Shown here: positions 1 through 10,708 of the stretch, piece after piece
Layout: each line of letters starts with the position of its first letter
Position numbering within the stretch: position 1 is the first letter of the stretch
Translations under genes and position numbers: made by a program
Notes under the pieces: generated by a model
What the model was told of the DNA's origin: nothing
The model's database searches: none
The model's input: only the letters and a program-made list of their open reading frames with translations
DNA from: Ctena decussata
Lineage: Eukaryota; Mollusca; Bivalvia; Lucinida; Lucinidae
DNA length: 64,000 nucleotides
Assembly: GCA_963989385.1 (NCBI GenBank)
Contig: OZ022509.1
Location: 73,678,667 to 73,742,666 of the forward strand
Direction of reading: 5' to 3'

Positions 1-178
1 TGGTGATAATTATGGATAATTTTTGTTAATTCTGGATAAAAACATGTTGTGACCCCTCATCTGAACCGTCTCGACGAGACGATTCAGATGAGGGGTCACA
101 ACATATGGTTTCAATGAGAAATAAAGAAAAATTATCCATAAATTATCATCAAATACCCCTCTTATCTAGAGTTTTGGG
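1..178. repeat. Family A fold-back MITE, truncated by window start
   Basis: This is the right and central part of the palindrome. The arms read GTTGTGACCCCTCATCTGAA and its complement around a GACGAGAC centre, ending TTATCTAGAGTTTTG. It belongs to the same family as the complete copy at 4506-4707. Confidence 0.85.
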
Positions 179-304
179 TATATCAGCATGTTTTAAACCA
201 TATTTTTTTAAAGAGAGAACTTTTGTGACTTCCTGTTTGCATCCTGAGCAATAAAACCCCTCTAATGTGTAATCTGCTCTTGAAGAAAAGAATCTGCTTC
301 TATA

Positions 305-470
305 TACAGTCAGCTCTCAAAAACTTCAGCCCAAACTACTGATATCTTAAAAGTAAATTTACTTTGAGATATCAGTAGTTTGAGATAATAGGAGTTGAAA
401 TGTAAATAAAACTTTGATATTAGAAGATTTTTTGAGATATCAGTGTTCGAGATATCGGGAGTTGACTGTA
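305..470. repeat. TA-flanked fold-back MITE (family T), copy 1
   Basis: The ends are TACAGTCAGCTCTC and GGGAGTTGACTGTA, with repeated GATATCAGTAGTTTGAGAT-like arms. The 166-bp element begins and ends in TA, as expected for a Tc1/mariner-type non-autonomous element, though no transposase is present to prove it. Confidence 0.75.
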
Positions 471-1230
471 GTTGGCCCATGCTGAGAAGGGAAACAAAAC
501 TGACAATGGCAGAGATCCTCTCAGTAGTTTGTCAGAGCAAGATGAGCTGTTGGTAGAATATCAATTCTTGCATACCAGATAGAAACTGCCATTCTTTTCA
601 TCTGGGATAGAAAATCTTATCTTACCCATGTTATCTCACCCAGGACCGGATAAAAATCATGAGCTGTCAATACATTGGTTGTATAGCTCACGTACCTGCG
701 TCGTCAAGTGACATTGGCATTTTAGATGATGACGTCACGAAGACAGCAAAAATGATGTCAGTTTATGCACGACAATCATAGACGTAAAGAGCCGAATGGC
801 AGTTGTTGAAAGCGGCGCCTTCTTTCAAAATCAAACAGAAACCTCTCAAGCACTAGAATTTAGCCTTTGAACAAGTTCTGAAGTTAAAACAAAGCGTGGT
901 GTGCAAGAAAAAGTATCTATCATGGGTGTTCGTGATGCCGAACAGTGACCCTCGTGACAGATTTTTCTATCCACACCTCACACCCATGATAGATACTTAT
1001 AATCTTTTACCAGTGGAATTTGCTACAAAAATTTCTGTCCAATTAAATACAGTTTTTACTGCACTGTCATTAAGGTGAAGCATATGTAGGTTAAACATTT
1101 GGTCAATAAAATCTGGAGAGAAAATAGGATCAACCACCATATACAAATTAACAGGTACATAAGTACATTTTCATGTTAGGAATGGATGCATAACAAGTTA
1201 ACATATATATGAACAAATATCTTATATGCG

Positions 1231-1387
1231 AACAAGACCTGTCACAGGGCCAGGATAGCTTGCCTGACAGCGCCTTGCCCATCACATAATATATTTAACG
1301 TAAAACTTTAACGTTTTGCTAACGCTAACTCCGACGCCGGGGGTAGTACAATAGCTCTTCCTGAACTTTGTTCAGGCGAGCTAAAAA
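1231..1387. mobile_element. Helentron-like family V remnant (both ends, no core)
   Basis: The left end AACAAGACCTGT...GATAGCTTGCCTG is followed by only about 90 bp and the right-end hairpin TCCTGAAC...GTTCAGGCGAGCTAAAAA. The left TAGCTTGCCTG is complementary to the right CAGGCGAGCTA apart from one base. Compare the fuller copy at 46611-47740. Confidence 0.65.
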
Positions 1388-1517
1388 TGTGTAATTTAAT
1401 GTGGATACATTTTCAGAGAGAGCAACTCTGCCATTTTCATTACTGCACCCCTTCTCAGAGTTGGTCAACTCTTATTATATATATAAAAGGAAAGAATTCG
1501 CTCATTGAGGAGCAAAC

Positions 1518-1669
1518 TATAGTAGAACTTCAATGGCTCGAACCCTGCTTGGCCAGAACTCGTTCCTGGGTCCCTAGAGTCCAATTTATATAGAAACTAG
1601 CCATGGATGGATAGAACTACCTTTGGCTGCAACTTATTTCCATATTCAAGCCACTGAAGTTCTACTGTA
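1518..1669. repeat. TA-flanked MITE (family G), copy 1
   Basis: Inverted ends TATAGTAGAACTTCA and TGAAGTTCTACTGTA bound 152 bp. The interior reads TCGTTCCTGGGTCCCTA. A second, diverged copy lies at about 11449-11614. The TA flanks suggest Tc1/mariner-type mobilisation. Confidence 0.7.
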
Positions 1670-1963
1670 TTTCCTTTATGAGTAGACTCCACTTTGGGAG
1701 AGATTTCTTGTCCAGGGAAGCTCATAAAAGCTGCAATATCTTATTTCTCAGCACCACAAAACAGTTTGCAGCCCATAACAACTGCCTAACCAAGGACTTT
1801 CTAGAAAGACACTACTACTATCAACCTGTTAATCATGAAAATTCACGAACGATTTCTTGAAGAAATATTTGAAAAATTTTGAATTCACAATTCTCTAAAA
1901 GGTTCTTTTGACTGATAGTTATATCATCCTCAAGAACTTTCCTTTAAGTTTACCTGTACCGAA

Positions 1964-2177
1964 TACAGTCAAGTCTCGATATCTCAAAGTCAAACTTCAG
2001 CCCAAACTACTGATATCTCAAGTAAATTTCCTGGAATCAGAAAATTTACTTAAGAGATATCAGTGGTTTGAGATTACAGGAGTTCGAATTGTAAATAAAA
2101 ATAAAATAGGAAATATATTCTTTGATAAAGAAGATACTTTGAGATATCAATGTTCGCGATATCGGGAGTTGACTGTA
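1964..2177. repeat. TA-flanked fold-back MITE (family T), copy 2
   Basis: TACAGTCAAGTCTCGATATC at the left matches the complement of GATATCGGGAGTTGACTGTA at the right. The 214-bp element has the same GATATCAGTGGTTTGAGAT interior as the copy at 305-470. A degraded third copy lies at about 23550-23775. Confidence 0.75.
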
Positions 2178-2553
2178 TCTCACAATTTTCTCAACAAAAA
2201 GCTTATGTTACTTGAATTTTGGCATATCTGATGATGCTATGTGTCTGTTACAATCAATGCTATAACAACAAATACAAAGTGTACATGTATTTTGAATATC
2301 AAACCACACATTAACTAAATTCCAATAGCTTTGCTATTTCTAATACATTTTCAAATAAACTGGTGCATTATGTCAACATAGTTACACAGATGATCTCTAA
2401 AAGCTCTTCATATATGTATTAGCATGCAGTGTATACAAAAATATCTTTCACAGTTGTGAAGTTTGAATGACCATAATATGCTGATTTTTTGTTCAAGGGA
2501 GGATACTAGAACGCCTCCAAGACTGAAAGAAGGACAAACTCGTAGCTCAAGTG

Positions 2554-3289
2554 CACAGGCACTCGACAAAAAATTTGTGAAATTCTCATATATAATGAAA
2601 TGTTAGTCTGTCTCCCATATCTCTATCAAATTTCAAGTCGCTCGATTGCGATATAAGAAAGTTACTAAATATCCCACTTCAAAGTTTAATAGAGTCAAGG
2701 TGCGACACTACCGCCATTTTGAAAATATGCTCATTGACGGAAGTGATGAAATCGGGGGATGTTCCACGGAATTTCCAGTAGCGCGTGCTTTGATGACGTA
2801 ATTTTCCCGAATTGAAAGTTTTCAAAACACGGGGAATTTAAACTTGTTCGTTCGTTGACCAATCAACGAGCTCGCATTTTTGGATTTTCCAATAGGGACT
2901 GCAATGCGCAAGCCCGGATTTGTTGACTTCCGTCAATTTACTCTGTTTCTCGTCGTGATTTAAAATTTTGGTGTAAATTTCGCATTGTCCGTCACTGGCA
3001 GGAAATGATTTGATTGCAGGTAAGTGTAGATATGTACATTGTTTTCCAATATGGAAGTATGGAAGTGAAATGCTTATTATATAGGTGAGAATAAGCTGAC
3101 TGGAATAGGTAAGCATATTTTCAAAATGGCGGTAGTGTCGCACCTTGACTCTATTAAACTAGGAAGTGGGATATTTAGTAACTTTCTTATATCGCAACCG
3201 ATCGACTTGAAATTTGATAGAGAGATGGGAGACAGACTAACATTTCATAATATATGAGAATTTTACAAATTTTTCGTCGAGTGCCTGTG
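2554..3289. mobile_element. 736-bp element with ~190-bp inverted repeats and 8-bp target duplication
   Basis: The ends are CACAGGCACTCGAC and GTCGAGTGCCTGTG. CTCAAGTG is perfectly duplicated at 2546-2553 and 3290-3297. The long arms include GGTGCGACACTACCGCCATT. An 8-bp duplication suits hAT-like or related superfamilies, but the CACAGG ends are not a classical hAT terminus and no transposase is encoded. A truncated family A copy abuts the right duplication. Confidence 0.85.
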
Positions 3290-3297
3290 CTCAAGTG

Positions 3298-3400
3298 GTG
3301 ATAATCAGGGATAATTTCTGTTATAACGGCATAAAATTGTAAGTTGTGACCTGTCCTCTGAACAGCCTCGAGAACGTTGCAGGGCTTGATAGGGGTTATC
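3298..3400. repeat. Family A fragment
   Basis: GTGATAATCAGGGATAATTT and a diverged GTTGTGACC...TCTGAAC segment match the left arm of family A. The right arm is missing. Confidence 0.5.
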
Positions 3401-3439
3401 TTCACATAATGAAATGGCAAACTCACTCTTAAGGCAAAA

Positions 3440-4500
3440 CATAACAGTGCAAAAGCAGTCTAACCAGGTCATGAGCAGATTGCTTTTTAAGAAAATCCAT
3501 TTATTGTTAAAGCCACACATAAGCATTACATAACTAGAAAGTCTATATATGAAAGATGGTATGAGAATGCGCAGTTAGACTAATGTCACGAAACAACATT
3601 CAATGTCAAATAAGTCCTGGATAAGAAATATATATGCATAATGTTTATAAGTATACTAGCAGGTCATCATGAATGAATGGTAAGATGGTAAAAAATAAAT
3701 CATCAAGGACTTTTATAGCCTCTTACTTCAATGTGGGCCAACAGGAATGTACATCAAATTGGGCATACAAAAATGACATTAAAGAGAAAGGCCACACTTT
3801 CAAGGGAAGCAACACTGCCACTTTCAGTTTTTCCTCTTTCCAATGAGGTCAACTCTTAAAGGAAAGAATTTGCTCCCCCAGGACATAACACTTCTTACGT
3901 GTGACGCCATCTGGATGATGGAAATCCAAACCAGGGTCTACTCTACAATCTCCCCTTTATGAATATACCCAGAGGTGCCATTTCTCTCTTCTAAGAGTAG
4001 ACCCCTAACTCTTGAATGTAGGCAAAAAAGAAAATCGTGCTCGAGAGAGTATACTGAACAGATTCACAGAAAGAGGATTGCAAGATTGAACCAGAGTTCA
4101 CAGTGCTAAGTGTGTAAATAAATAGAAGGAAATTAGAAAACTGTCACTGTATATATTGCTTCACCAGCAGGCTACTCATGAGAGCTCAATGTTAAAATCT
4201 TAAAATCATAAGTACAACATACACCGTATGGTCATGCCTCGCTAAGTTAACGGGGGAACTCTAAGAAGAACTGAACTGAACGGCAGTTGCTTCCCCTTAA
4301 AGTGTGCCCACTCACCTTAAACATTTCACTGTAATAATAGAATATTATTCTAATTTGGTAAGTTTGATTTGTTCTGTTTTAACTGTTATTAAATGGTCAT
4401 GAATGAATGTACCCAAACCTCTTCTAGACCACTTAAAAACTACAGGTAAGCCAACATCCTGAATTTTCTTATTTCTTCCATAAAATTATATCTCACTGGG
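3440..4500. other. Non-coding stretch with degenerate repeats
   Basis: No convincing exon is seen. The stretch near 3810-3990 holds a repeat with the phrases GAAGCAACACTGCCA and CTTAAAGGAAAGAATTTGCT, also found near 1411-1500, 5180-5410, 5860-6150 and 62340-62500. This indicates a dispersed family (family H) with TGGGTA-type inverted ends. Confidence 0.5.
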
Positions 4501-4505
4501 GCATC

Positions 4506-4707
4506 CAGAGTCCTAGATAAGAGGGAGTATTTGCTGGTAATGAGGGATAATTTTTGTAAATTCTGAATAAAAACATATGTTCTGACCTCTCATCTGAACC
4601 GTCTTGACGAGACGGTTCAGATGAGGGGTCACAACATATGTTTCAGTGAGAAATAAAGAAAATTATCCCTCAATTATCATCAAATACCCCTCTTATCTAG
4701 AGCTCTG
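4506..4707. repeat. Family A fold-back MITE, complete, 6-bp target duplication
   Basis: The ends are CAGAGTCCTAGATAAG and CTTATCTAGAGCTCTG. GGCATC is duplicated at 4500-4505 and 4708-4713. The 202-bp element is one near-perfect palindrome around CTTGACGAGACG. Confidence 0.9.
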
Positions 4708-5180
4708 GGCATCGTAATGAAATCCAGCGACATGTTAACCGCATTTTTTTGGTATTCAAAAGAAGTTTTTCTCTTCAAAAACAATCCCAAAAACCTAGTC
4801 TGAAGTCCCTAAAATCTAGATCTATCTTATATAATATGATAGATCTACATTTTTGGATGTTTTGGAAGGGAAACCCCCATCTTAAAGCAGAATTTCATTA
4901 GACCGATTGAGTTATTTGGGATTATTCTAGAAATGGACAAAACAGTTTTATAGCCAAATAAATCCGGTGTGTGAAGTAAAAACACTCAAAAAAATTTGGT
5001 ATATCTAGCGTCAGTGACTGAACATGTATAGGCCTATGATCAACAAGAAATACAACTTCACAACATTTATAAAATTATATCTTTATAAAACGTAGCACTA
5101 CGCTTTTGCATACTTAACCACATACTAGCACAAACAGCAATATGTTGCCAGGCAACAATAAAGGTCATTATAAGATGCAT

Positions 5181-5412
5181 GGGTATTCTCTCAGGGGAAG
5201 CAACTCTGCCATTATAATTTTTGCCTCCTTTCAAAAAAAGGGGTCAGCTCTTAAAGGAAAGCATTTGCTCATTCAGGAGCAAATTCTTTCCTTTAAGAGC
5301 AGACACCATGTCAGAAAGGCTTTGTTGTCTAAGGAAGCAAATAGGAAATAACAACAGTTATTCCCCTTTGCAAAAATGGCAGAAAAGTATGGAGGTGTAC
5401 CCATACACCTAA
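5181..5412. repeat. Family H inverted-repeat element
   Basis: The left end TGGGTATTCTCTCAGGGGAA matches the complement of the right end around GGAGGTGTACCCATA. An inner inverted pair (TCTTAAAGGAAAGCATTTGC and its complement) surrounds ATTCAGG. No coding content is supported. Confidence 0.55.
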
Positions 5413-5699
5413 ACTTCCATAATCAAACTAAATATTCACACCTAGACCAGTCAATATTCACACCTTAATCATTTTGGCCACCATTTTGACAAGAGAGATA
5501 AATGGAATTGTCAAAACGATGAAAGTGTCCATTACAGAAGCTTGATGCATCTTGAGTATTTATATATAGTATGTTATGCATAGGTAGGGATCTTTTTCAA
5601 AAAAGGCTATTTCATCTACACATGCATATACAGTTATATGATCCTGCCATTTTATATAAGAATACCTTGAGGAAGTTAAAAACAAAGTCCTGATAAGGC

Positions 5700-5845
5700 T
5701 TCTATAAGGTTTCCAGGCCCCAAGGTTATAAAACTTGAGACTAATCTCAAACTCAAAATAAAGCACACTGATTGGCTGTTTCCGCAGCCACTCAGTGTGC
5801 TTTTTTTTGAGTTTGAGATTATTCTCAAGTTTCATAACCTCGAAC
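5700..5845. repeat. Fold-back palindrome with CACACTGA arms
   Basis: AAGGTTATAAAACTTGAGA and TCTCAAGTTTCATAACCT frame matching arms TTTGAGTTTGAGATT and GCACACTGA, with a short loop around GGCTGTTTCCGCAGCC. The near-complete palindrome of about 140 bp is probably a MITE. Confidence 0.7.
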
Positions 5846-5859
5846 CCAGGATAATTTTA

Positions 5860-8480
5860 AGGCAAATGGGTACACACTTTCAGGGGAAACAACTCTCATT
5901 ATTTGAAGATTTTTTTTTTCAAATTCTTCTAAAGGTAAACCCCTTTTAAAGGAGTGTGCCTGGGAATCAAACAGTAAGTCACATAGTTGTTCCCCTTTAT
6001 ATAAATGGCCGGAAAATGAGGAGGTAACTGGTGTAGAGTAGACCCCTTTTAAAGGAGTATCATCTTCCAGGGAATTAAATAGTTAGCCACAAAGTTGTTC
6101 CCCTTTATATGAATGGCAGAAAAATAAGGAGGTAACTGATGTATCCATTCATCTTAAATTATATTCCACTCTATGTTATGGTCCCTCATTTGAATTGCCT
6201 CTATCAGGTAATTTAAATGAGGGTTACACTCCCCTTATCAAAAGCTCTGCACAAATTATGAAGTTTTCTTCCTTTTCAAAGGTCACCTATGTCACGCCAT
6301 TGATATGAGAACCATTTGGTCAACAGCCATTTTGATACGTGTCATGAAGGCAAATATTTTGCTTGATTGAAGTATTGCCAACATTGCAATTAATGTGCTT
6401 ACAAATTGGGACACCGAAATACCATTAATTTTCAATTTGGAACAAATGGAAAATTAATGGTTTTAGATGTCCCTATACTTAAGCATTTTAGGGTAATGTT
6501 TTAACGAAATATCTGGTTGATGTGATTTCAGAATTTTCTTTCAACATGTTACTCCTATAATTTTTTCCAACAAGCATGCTAAATCTACAAACACGTCATT
6601 ACAACCGGTACCAATGCTGCAATAATGTCTTTGCACGACTACCTCCCTTGTGGGCACTGCCTCCATTCATTTTTCTTTTCTTATCCTTTCTCTTACATTT
6701 TACAAATGGAAAAACTTTCCTAGTTCTTTCAAAATGGCCGCTGAATGAATGTATCCTTCATCGATTCATAACATAGACTGTCACCTCTGCTTTTGAGTAA
6801 AACATATTTGGTAAGATACTGATGCATAATTTATGGCTGCAACTTTTCATGTAAACATTCTTTCAACCAAGAAGCAGATCTCCAGATAAGGGGTCGGGGT
6901 ATATTAATTCTGAGATGACCTCTTCACTTTCAACAGAGTATTAAATTATTTGAGAATTAATTGTAGGTTTGAGAAAATCCCACTTTTCCGCTGTGTGAAT
7001 TTCAGGAAGCATCTCATTTAAAATTCGAGAGGAGCATGGCATACATTGTATGCAATTCTCCTCTCGAATTATGAGTGAGATGATGTCATAGATATGTTAC
7101 CATAGCAACTATGGAATGATCGACTGTTGTGCTTAGTACCTTGGCAGAATGACATCATAATGACCTAACTTAAACATCAATATGAGCTCTTAGTTGCTAT
7201 GGTAACAGATATGACATCATTGGTTCTACAGCATGGCAAACAATGTATGCCATGCTCCGCCAATTTTTCGAAGACATTACAATCTGAAATTCTTTCAACA
7301 GAAACTGAAGGTTTTCTCAAACAAATAGTTATTCTCAAGTCATTTAATTCCATGTTTTTCCTAAAAACATGTAAAGGTCCCCCATTACATACAACTTGCT
7401 GAGACAGCTAATGAATAGCTATACAGTTTCTTAATGAATGTGTAAAGGCACACTTCCATATTTTTCAATTATTTACAGTCTTAGAAATAAATGTTTTTTT
7501 GCAAGTGGCAAGTACTTGCTACCAGGTGTAAAAGTTAGTAGCAAACTAACATACCTGGTAGCGAAATAAATTGCCATTTAACAGCCCACTTGCCATCTAT
7601 ACTGCTAGTTGTCAGATTTAAGTAGTAGTATTTCAATTCTCATACTGACGTTGCCCCCGCATCCCAGCGGAACCAATCCATAGCCGCAGTAACGGGTCGC
7701 CGAGCGTCCATCCATGTCAGATTTAAGGCCAAACAAAATTCCGTATGGTCAAAGGCATTGACAATGCCTTTGACCATATGGAATTATGTTTAGGGTTACA
7801 AACAGAAGTAATCTTTAAGTGAAAATTGGCTTCTACTTCCCAGAAATAAAGTACCCTACAGATTTTCCAGGCAGCAACTTTCTGCTACCTACTTTTCAAA
7901 CAGGTGGCAAATGGGATTTTCAGGTGGCAAATTTGCTACTTGCTACAATTAGTTTCGAGCCCTGGTTTAGACATAGGACTTTTCTGACTGTCTGCTTCCA
8001 TGGACAACAAAACCTTCCAAAATTGGCTCTACTCTTGAATTCTTGCTTTGAATTGACCCCCAACTAAATGGGAGTCAAAAATGATAACGACCACGCTCAG
8101 CTGCTTCCAATGAAAGTGAACCCAGCCATCTGAAGAATTTATTTCCAAGGAAACAACAAAACTATCTCGAAATTTTCATTAAGTCAGTACACCCCTATCT
8201 TGGTCGGAAAAAAAAGGCAACAGACCTATTTCCAATACTCATATTTTCACAACAACAACAAAAATATATATATTAGTTTGAAACTTAAAAATAATATTAC
8301 AATGTTATATGTATTTTTTGTTCATATACATGTATATAGACTTTAATATCAAACAAATAAATCATGAAATAAAAATTCTGTCAGTATTTTCCAACTCGCC
8401 AAAATTACCCTTTATCTTGGAACAAAAAGTACATGTACTTCAACAAGCAGTGTAGACCTTGATCAGACTGCTTTTAAGGA
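5860..8480. other. Non-coding stretch with several small palindromes
   Basis: No gene is supported. Within it are family H copies (5860-6150), an inverted pair carrying TTACCATAGCAACT and CATGGCATACATTG (7018-7265), and a perfect hairpin at 7735-7797. A dispersed phrase near 7655-7710 (CAGCGGAACCAATCCATAG) recurs near 33250 and 36330. Confidence 0.5.
7735..7797. repeat. Short near-perfect hairpin
   Basis: AATTCCGTATGGTCAAAGGC is followed after a few bases by its complement GCCTTTGACCATATGGAATT, giving about 23-bp arms. It is probably a minimal fold-back element. Confidence 0.65.
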
Positions 8481-8489
8481 CTGAGCTGC

Positions 8490-8685
8490 AGGTAAGAAGG
8501 GGTATTGAGGATAATTCTAAGACAATTTTTCTTAATTCTCAACGAAAACATATGTTGTGACCCCTCATTAGAACCGTCTCCGTGATACAGTTCTAATGAG
8601 GGATCACAAAATATGTTTTTATGGAGAAATATGGATAATTATCCCTCAATTATCTCTGTTACCCCTTCTTATCTGGAACACTGTA
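8490..8685. repeat. Family A-related fold-back MITE (diverged subfamily)
   Basis: Arms GTTGTGACCCCTCATTAGAA and TTCTAATGAGGGATCACAA surround CCGTCTCCGTGATACGG. The subfamily differs from A at several positions (AAGGGGTATTGAGG) and is shared with 12270-12405, 28680-28865 and 29284-29487. Confidence 0.75.
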
Positions 8686-8871
8686 AGGAGCAGTCTGATC
8701 TGGATCTTTACTATTTACTTTCCCACTGGCTTGCCACGTCTTGAAATCAACAAGTTACAATTTTCCGATATTTGCTGTTTATTGGTACCATGTCCCAATA
8801 AAAAGGGTAATTAGGCTGTCTTTTACAAAAGCTACGTTTGCTGTGCTCCTTATAGGCCTTTTTTTATGTGG

Positions 8872-9542
8872 GTATAGGCCGTTTGTGAAAAAGTGGAGGG
8901 CAAAAAATCAATTTAATTTCATTACTACTGAATAATTTTTTATGAAACTTTGCAGACCTTAATCTTTTAACCATACGAACTCATGCAAGGAAACTCAGAA
9001 TTTTTTGACATTTAAATAGAAAGTTGTCAGATAAACTACATGTTAAAATTTGTCCCTAATCTTTGAAGTTTTACGCTTGTTTGGTGCAGTTTTTGGAACA
9101 GCCAGTGTTGTAAAGACTATATTAATGTACATCCCTTATATGGACATTTACTTATATATAGGAGAAACACATAAGAAAACCCCTTTCAAGTGATTGGCCC
9201 ATTATCGCTCAAGCCTCGTGTTTACCCAGAAGTGAGTGAACACATTTCAGACCACTTGGTAATTTGTGAATGAATAAAAGTATTAGTATAGTAGCTATAG
9301 AACAACAATGGCTGTTGTACGATTATGGTTACCTCCTGTGTAAGAATGGCATAAAACTGAGAGGAAAAATGGTAATGACCAATAGAGTAACCTTTTATTC
9401 AAAGGTCAAAAAATTCTGAATTTCCTGCCATGAGTTCGTATAGGTACCAGATTATGGTATGCAAAGTTTCATGAAAATCTATACAGTATTAATGAAATTA
9501 AATCTATTTTTTGCCCTCCACTTTTTCGCAAAAGGCCTATAC
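8872..9542. mobile_element. ~670-bp element with ~85-bp terminal inverted repeats
   Basis: TATAGGCCGTTTGTGAAAAA near 8873 matches the complement of TTTTTCGCAAAAGGCCTATA at 9522-9541. The arms continue through AGTGGAGGGCAAAAAAT to ATGAAACTTTGCA. No open frame of note. A target duplication could not be fixed because TATA is palindromic. Confidence 0.7.
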
Positions 9543-9891
9543 GTAGGTAAAGATTGGTAGATTTTATTCTCAGAAATCAGGACAATCAAAGCACTGATTA
9601 TGACTACAATGGATCTGCATTTGCAAACAGTGCAGACCCAGATCAGACTGCTCCATAAGAGCAGTCTGATCAGGATCTATGCTGTTTGCCATCATATAAC
9701 AGCAGTCTTAAATCCTTTCAGACAAAAATGCAGAAACCAAAGTTAAAACAATTTAATATGGAAATACAGCCCTTTCACAAGGACTTAAATAATTTTTTTT
9801 GAAATGAAAAACTAAATGGGTGGGGCAAAATTTGGACAGGAGCACAGCAAAGCAACATTTTTTATGGCTGGCCTAATGGTATAAGGAACAA

Positions 9892-10708
9892 TTAACCATT
9901 GCTACTACCAACACCGCTCGGAGATATTCTCCCATTTTCTAACGCAAGTTCGCAACTTCTATGGCGTTTTCTCTTATACTGCACTGAGTTAGACTCTAGC
10001 TTGCAACTCTCTTCGCTTGGGCATCTAATCATGGGCGAAATAACACATTCATATGCTTGCATCACAGATGCGGAGTCTTTCGTGTTTTCACTACCGCTTG
10101 CAGCAGCAGAAATCCCATTTTCAGTAGCTTGTACATTTTCCAACCCTCTCTTGGGTGGAGCAATGTCTTTCTTTTTCTCCTTATAAAACACACACATAGG
10201 CTTGTCATTCTCAACCTCAGTCAACAAAACAGCAGGCTCGTCACAATTATTTGCACCTACGGCCGATTTTAGACTAGCATTCAGTTTTTCAATATCGTGT
10301 TCAACTTCTGTTAGTTCTAAGGCTTCGCTACATTTTTCTGACAAAGAGTCAATTCCCTGTTTTCCCATAGGAAGGTCTAAGACTAAATCTTCAGCTTGAA
10401 AACTTTGTAAACTGACTTGATCTGAGAAATGCACATTCATGTGTTCCGTCACGGATTTGTCGGCCATCTGTCTAGCTAGTCTACGACAGCGTTTACACCG
10501 GATGTTGTGTGGTTTCCCATCTTCAATACCACAGATACTGCCACAGCCGGACACCGGGGAACCAGGACAGGAAGTGGTTCGTTTCTTCTCATCATGGCTG
10601 ACAGACAAAGTGTCGCCATCTTTGGAGCGAGCAGTATCGTTGTTTATGGAATGATTTGAAATAACATCAACTTGTACTTCTGATGCAGCTACTGATGATG
10701 TATCAAGT
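9892..10708 (-). CDS. RNF19: RNF19-like coding exon 9: C-terminal tail and stop
   Basis: The terminal exon encodes about 271 residues from [15 protein letters not shown] to [11 protein letters not shown] and a stop. The acceptor CTTTCAG lies at 10709-10715. It contains a small Cys/basic cluster ([12 protein letters not shown]) and acidic and Ser-rich stretches, with no named domain visible. An apparent start ATG at 10779 is intronic and should not be used. The opposite strand is also open here in several frames, but those are shadows. Candidate poly(A) signals for the minus strand (TTTATT on plus) occur near 9395 and 9555. Confidence 0.88.

Noticed and set aside
9899..10654. Several plus-strand frames opposite the last RNF19 exon
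   Set aside because: They are shadows of the minus-strand exon, whose splice phase and continuity with eight other exons are well supported.
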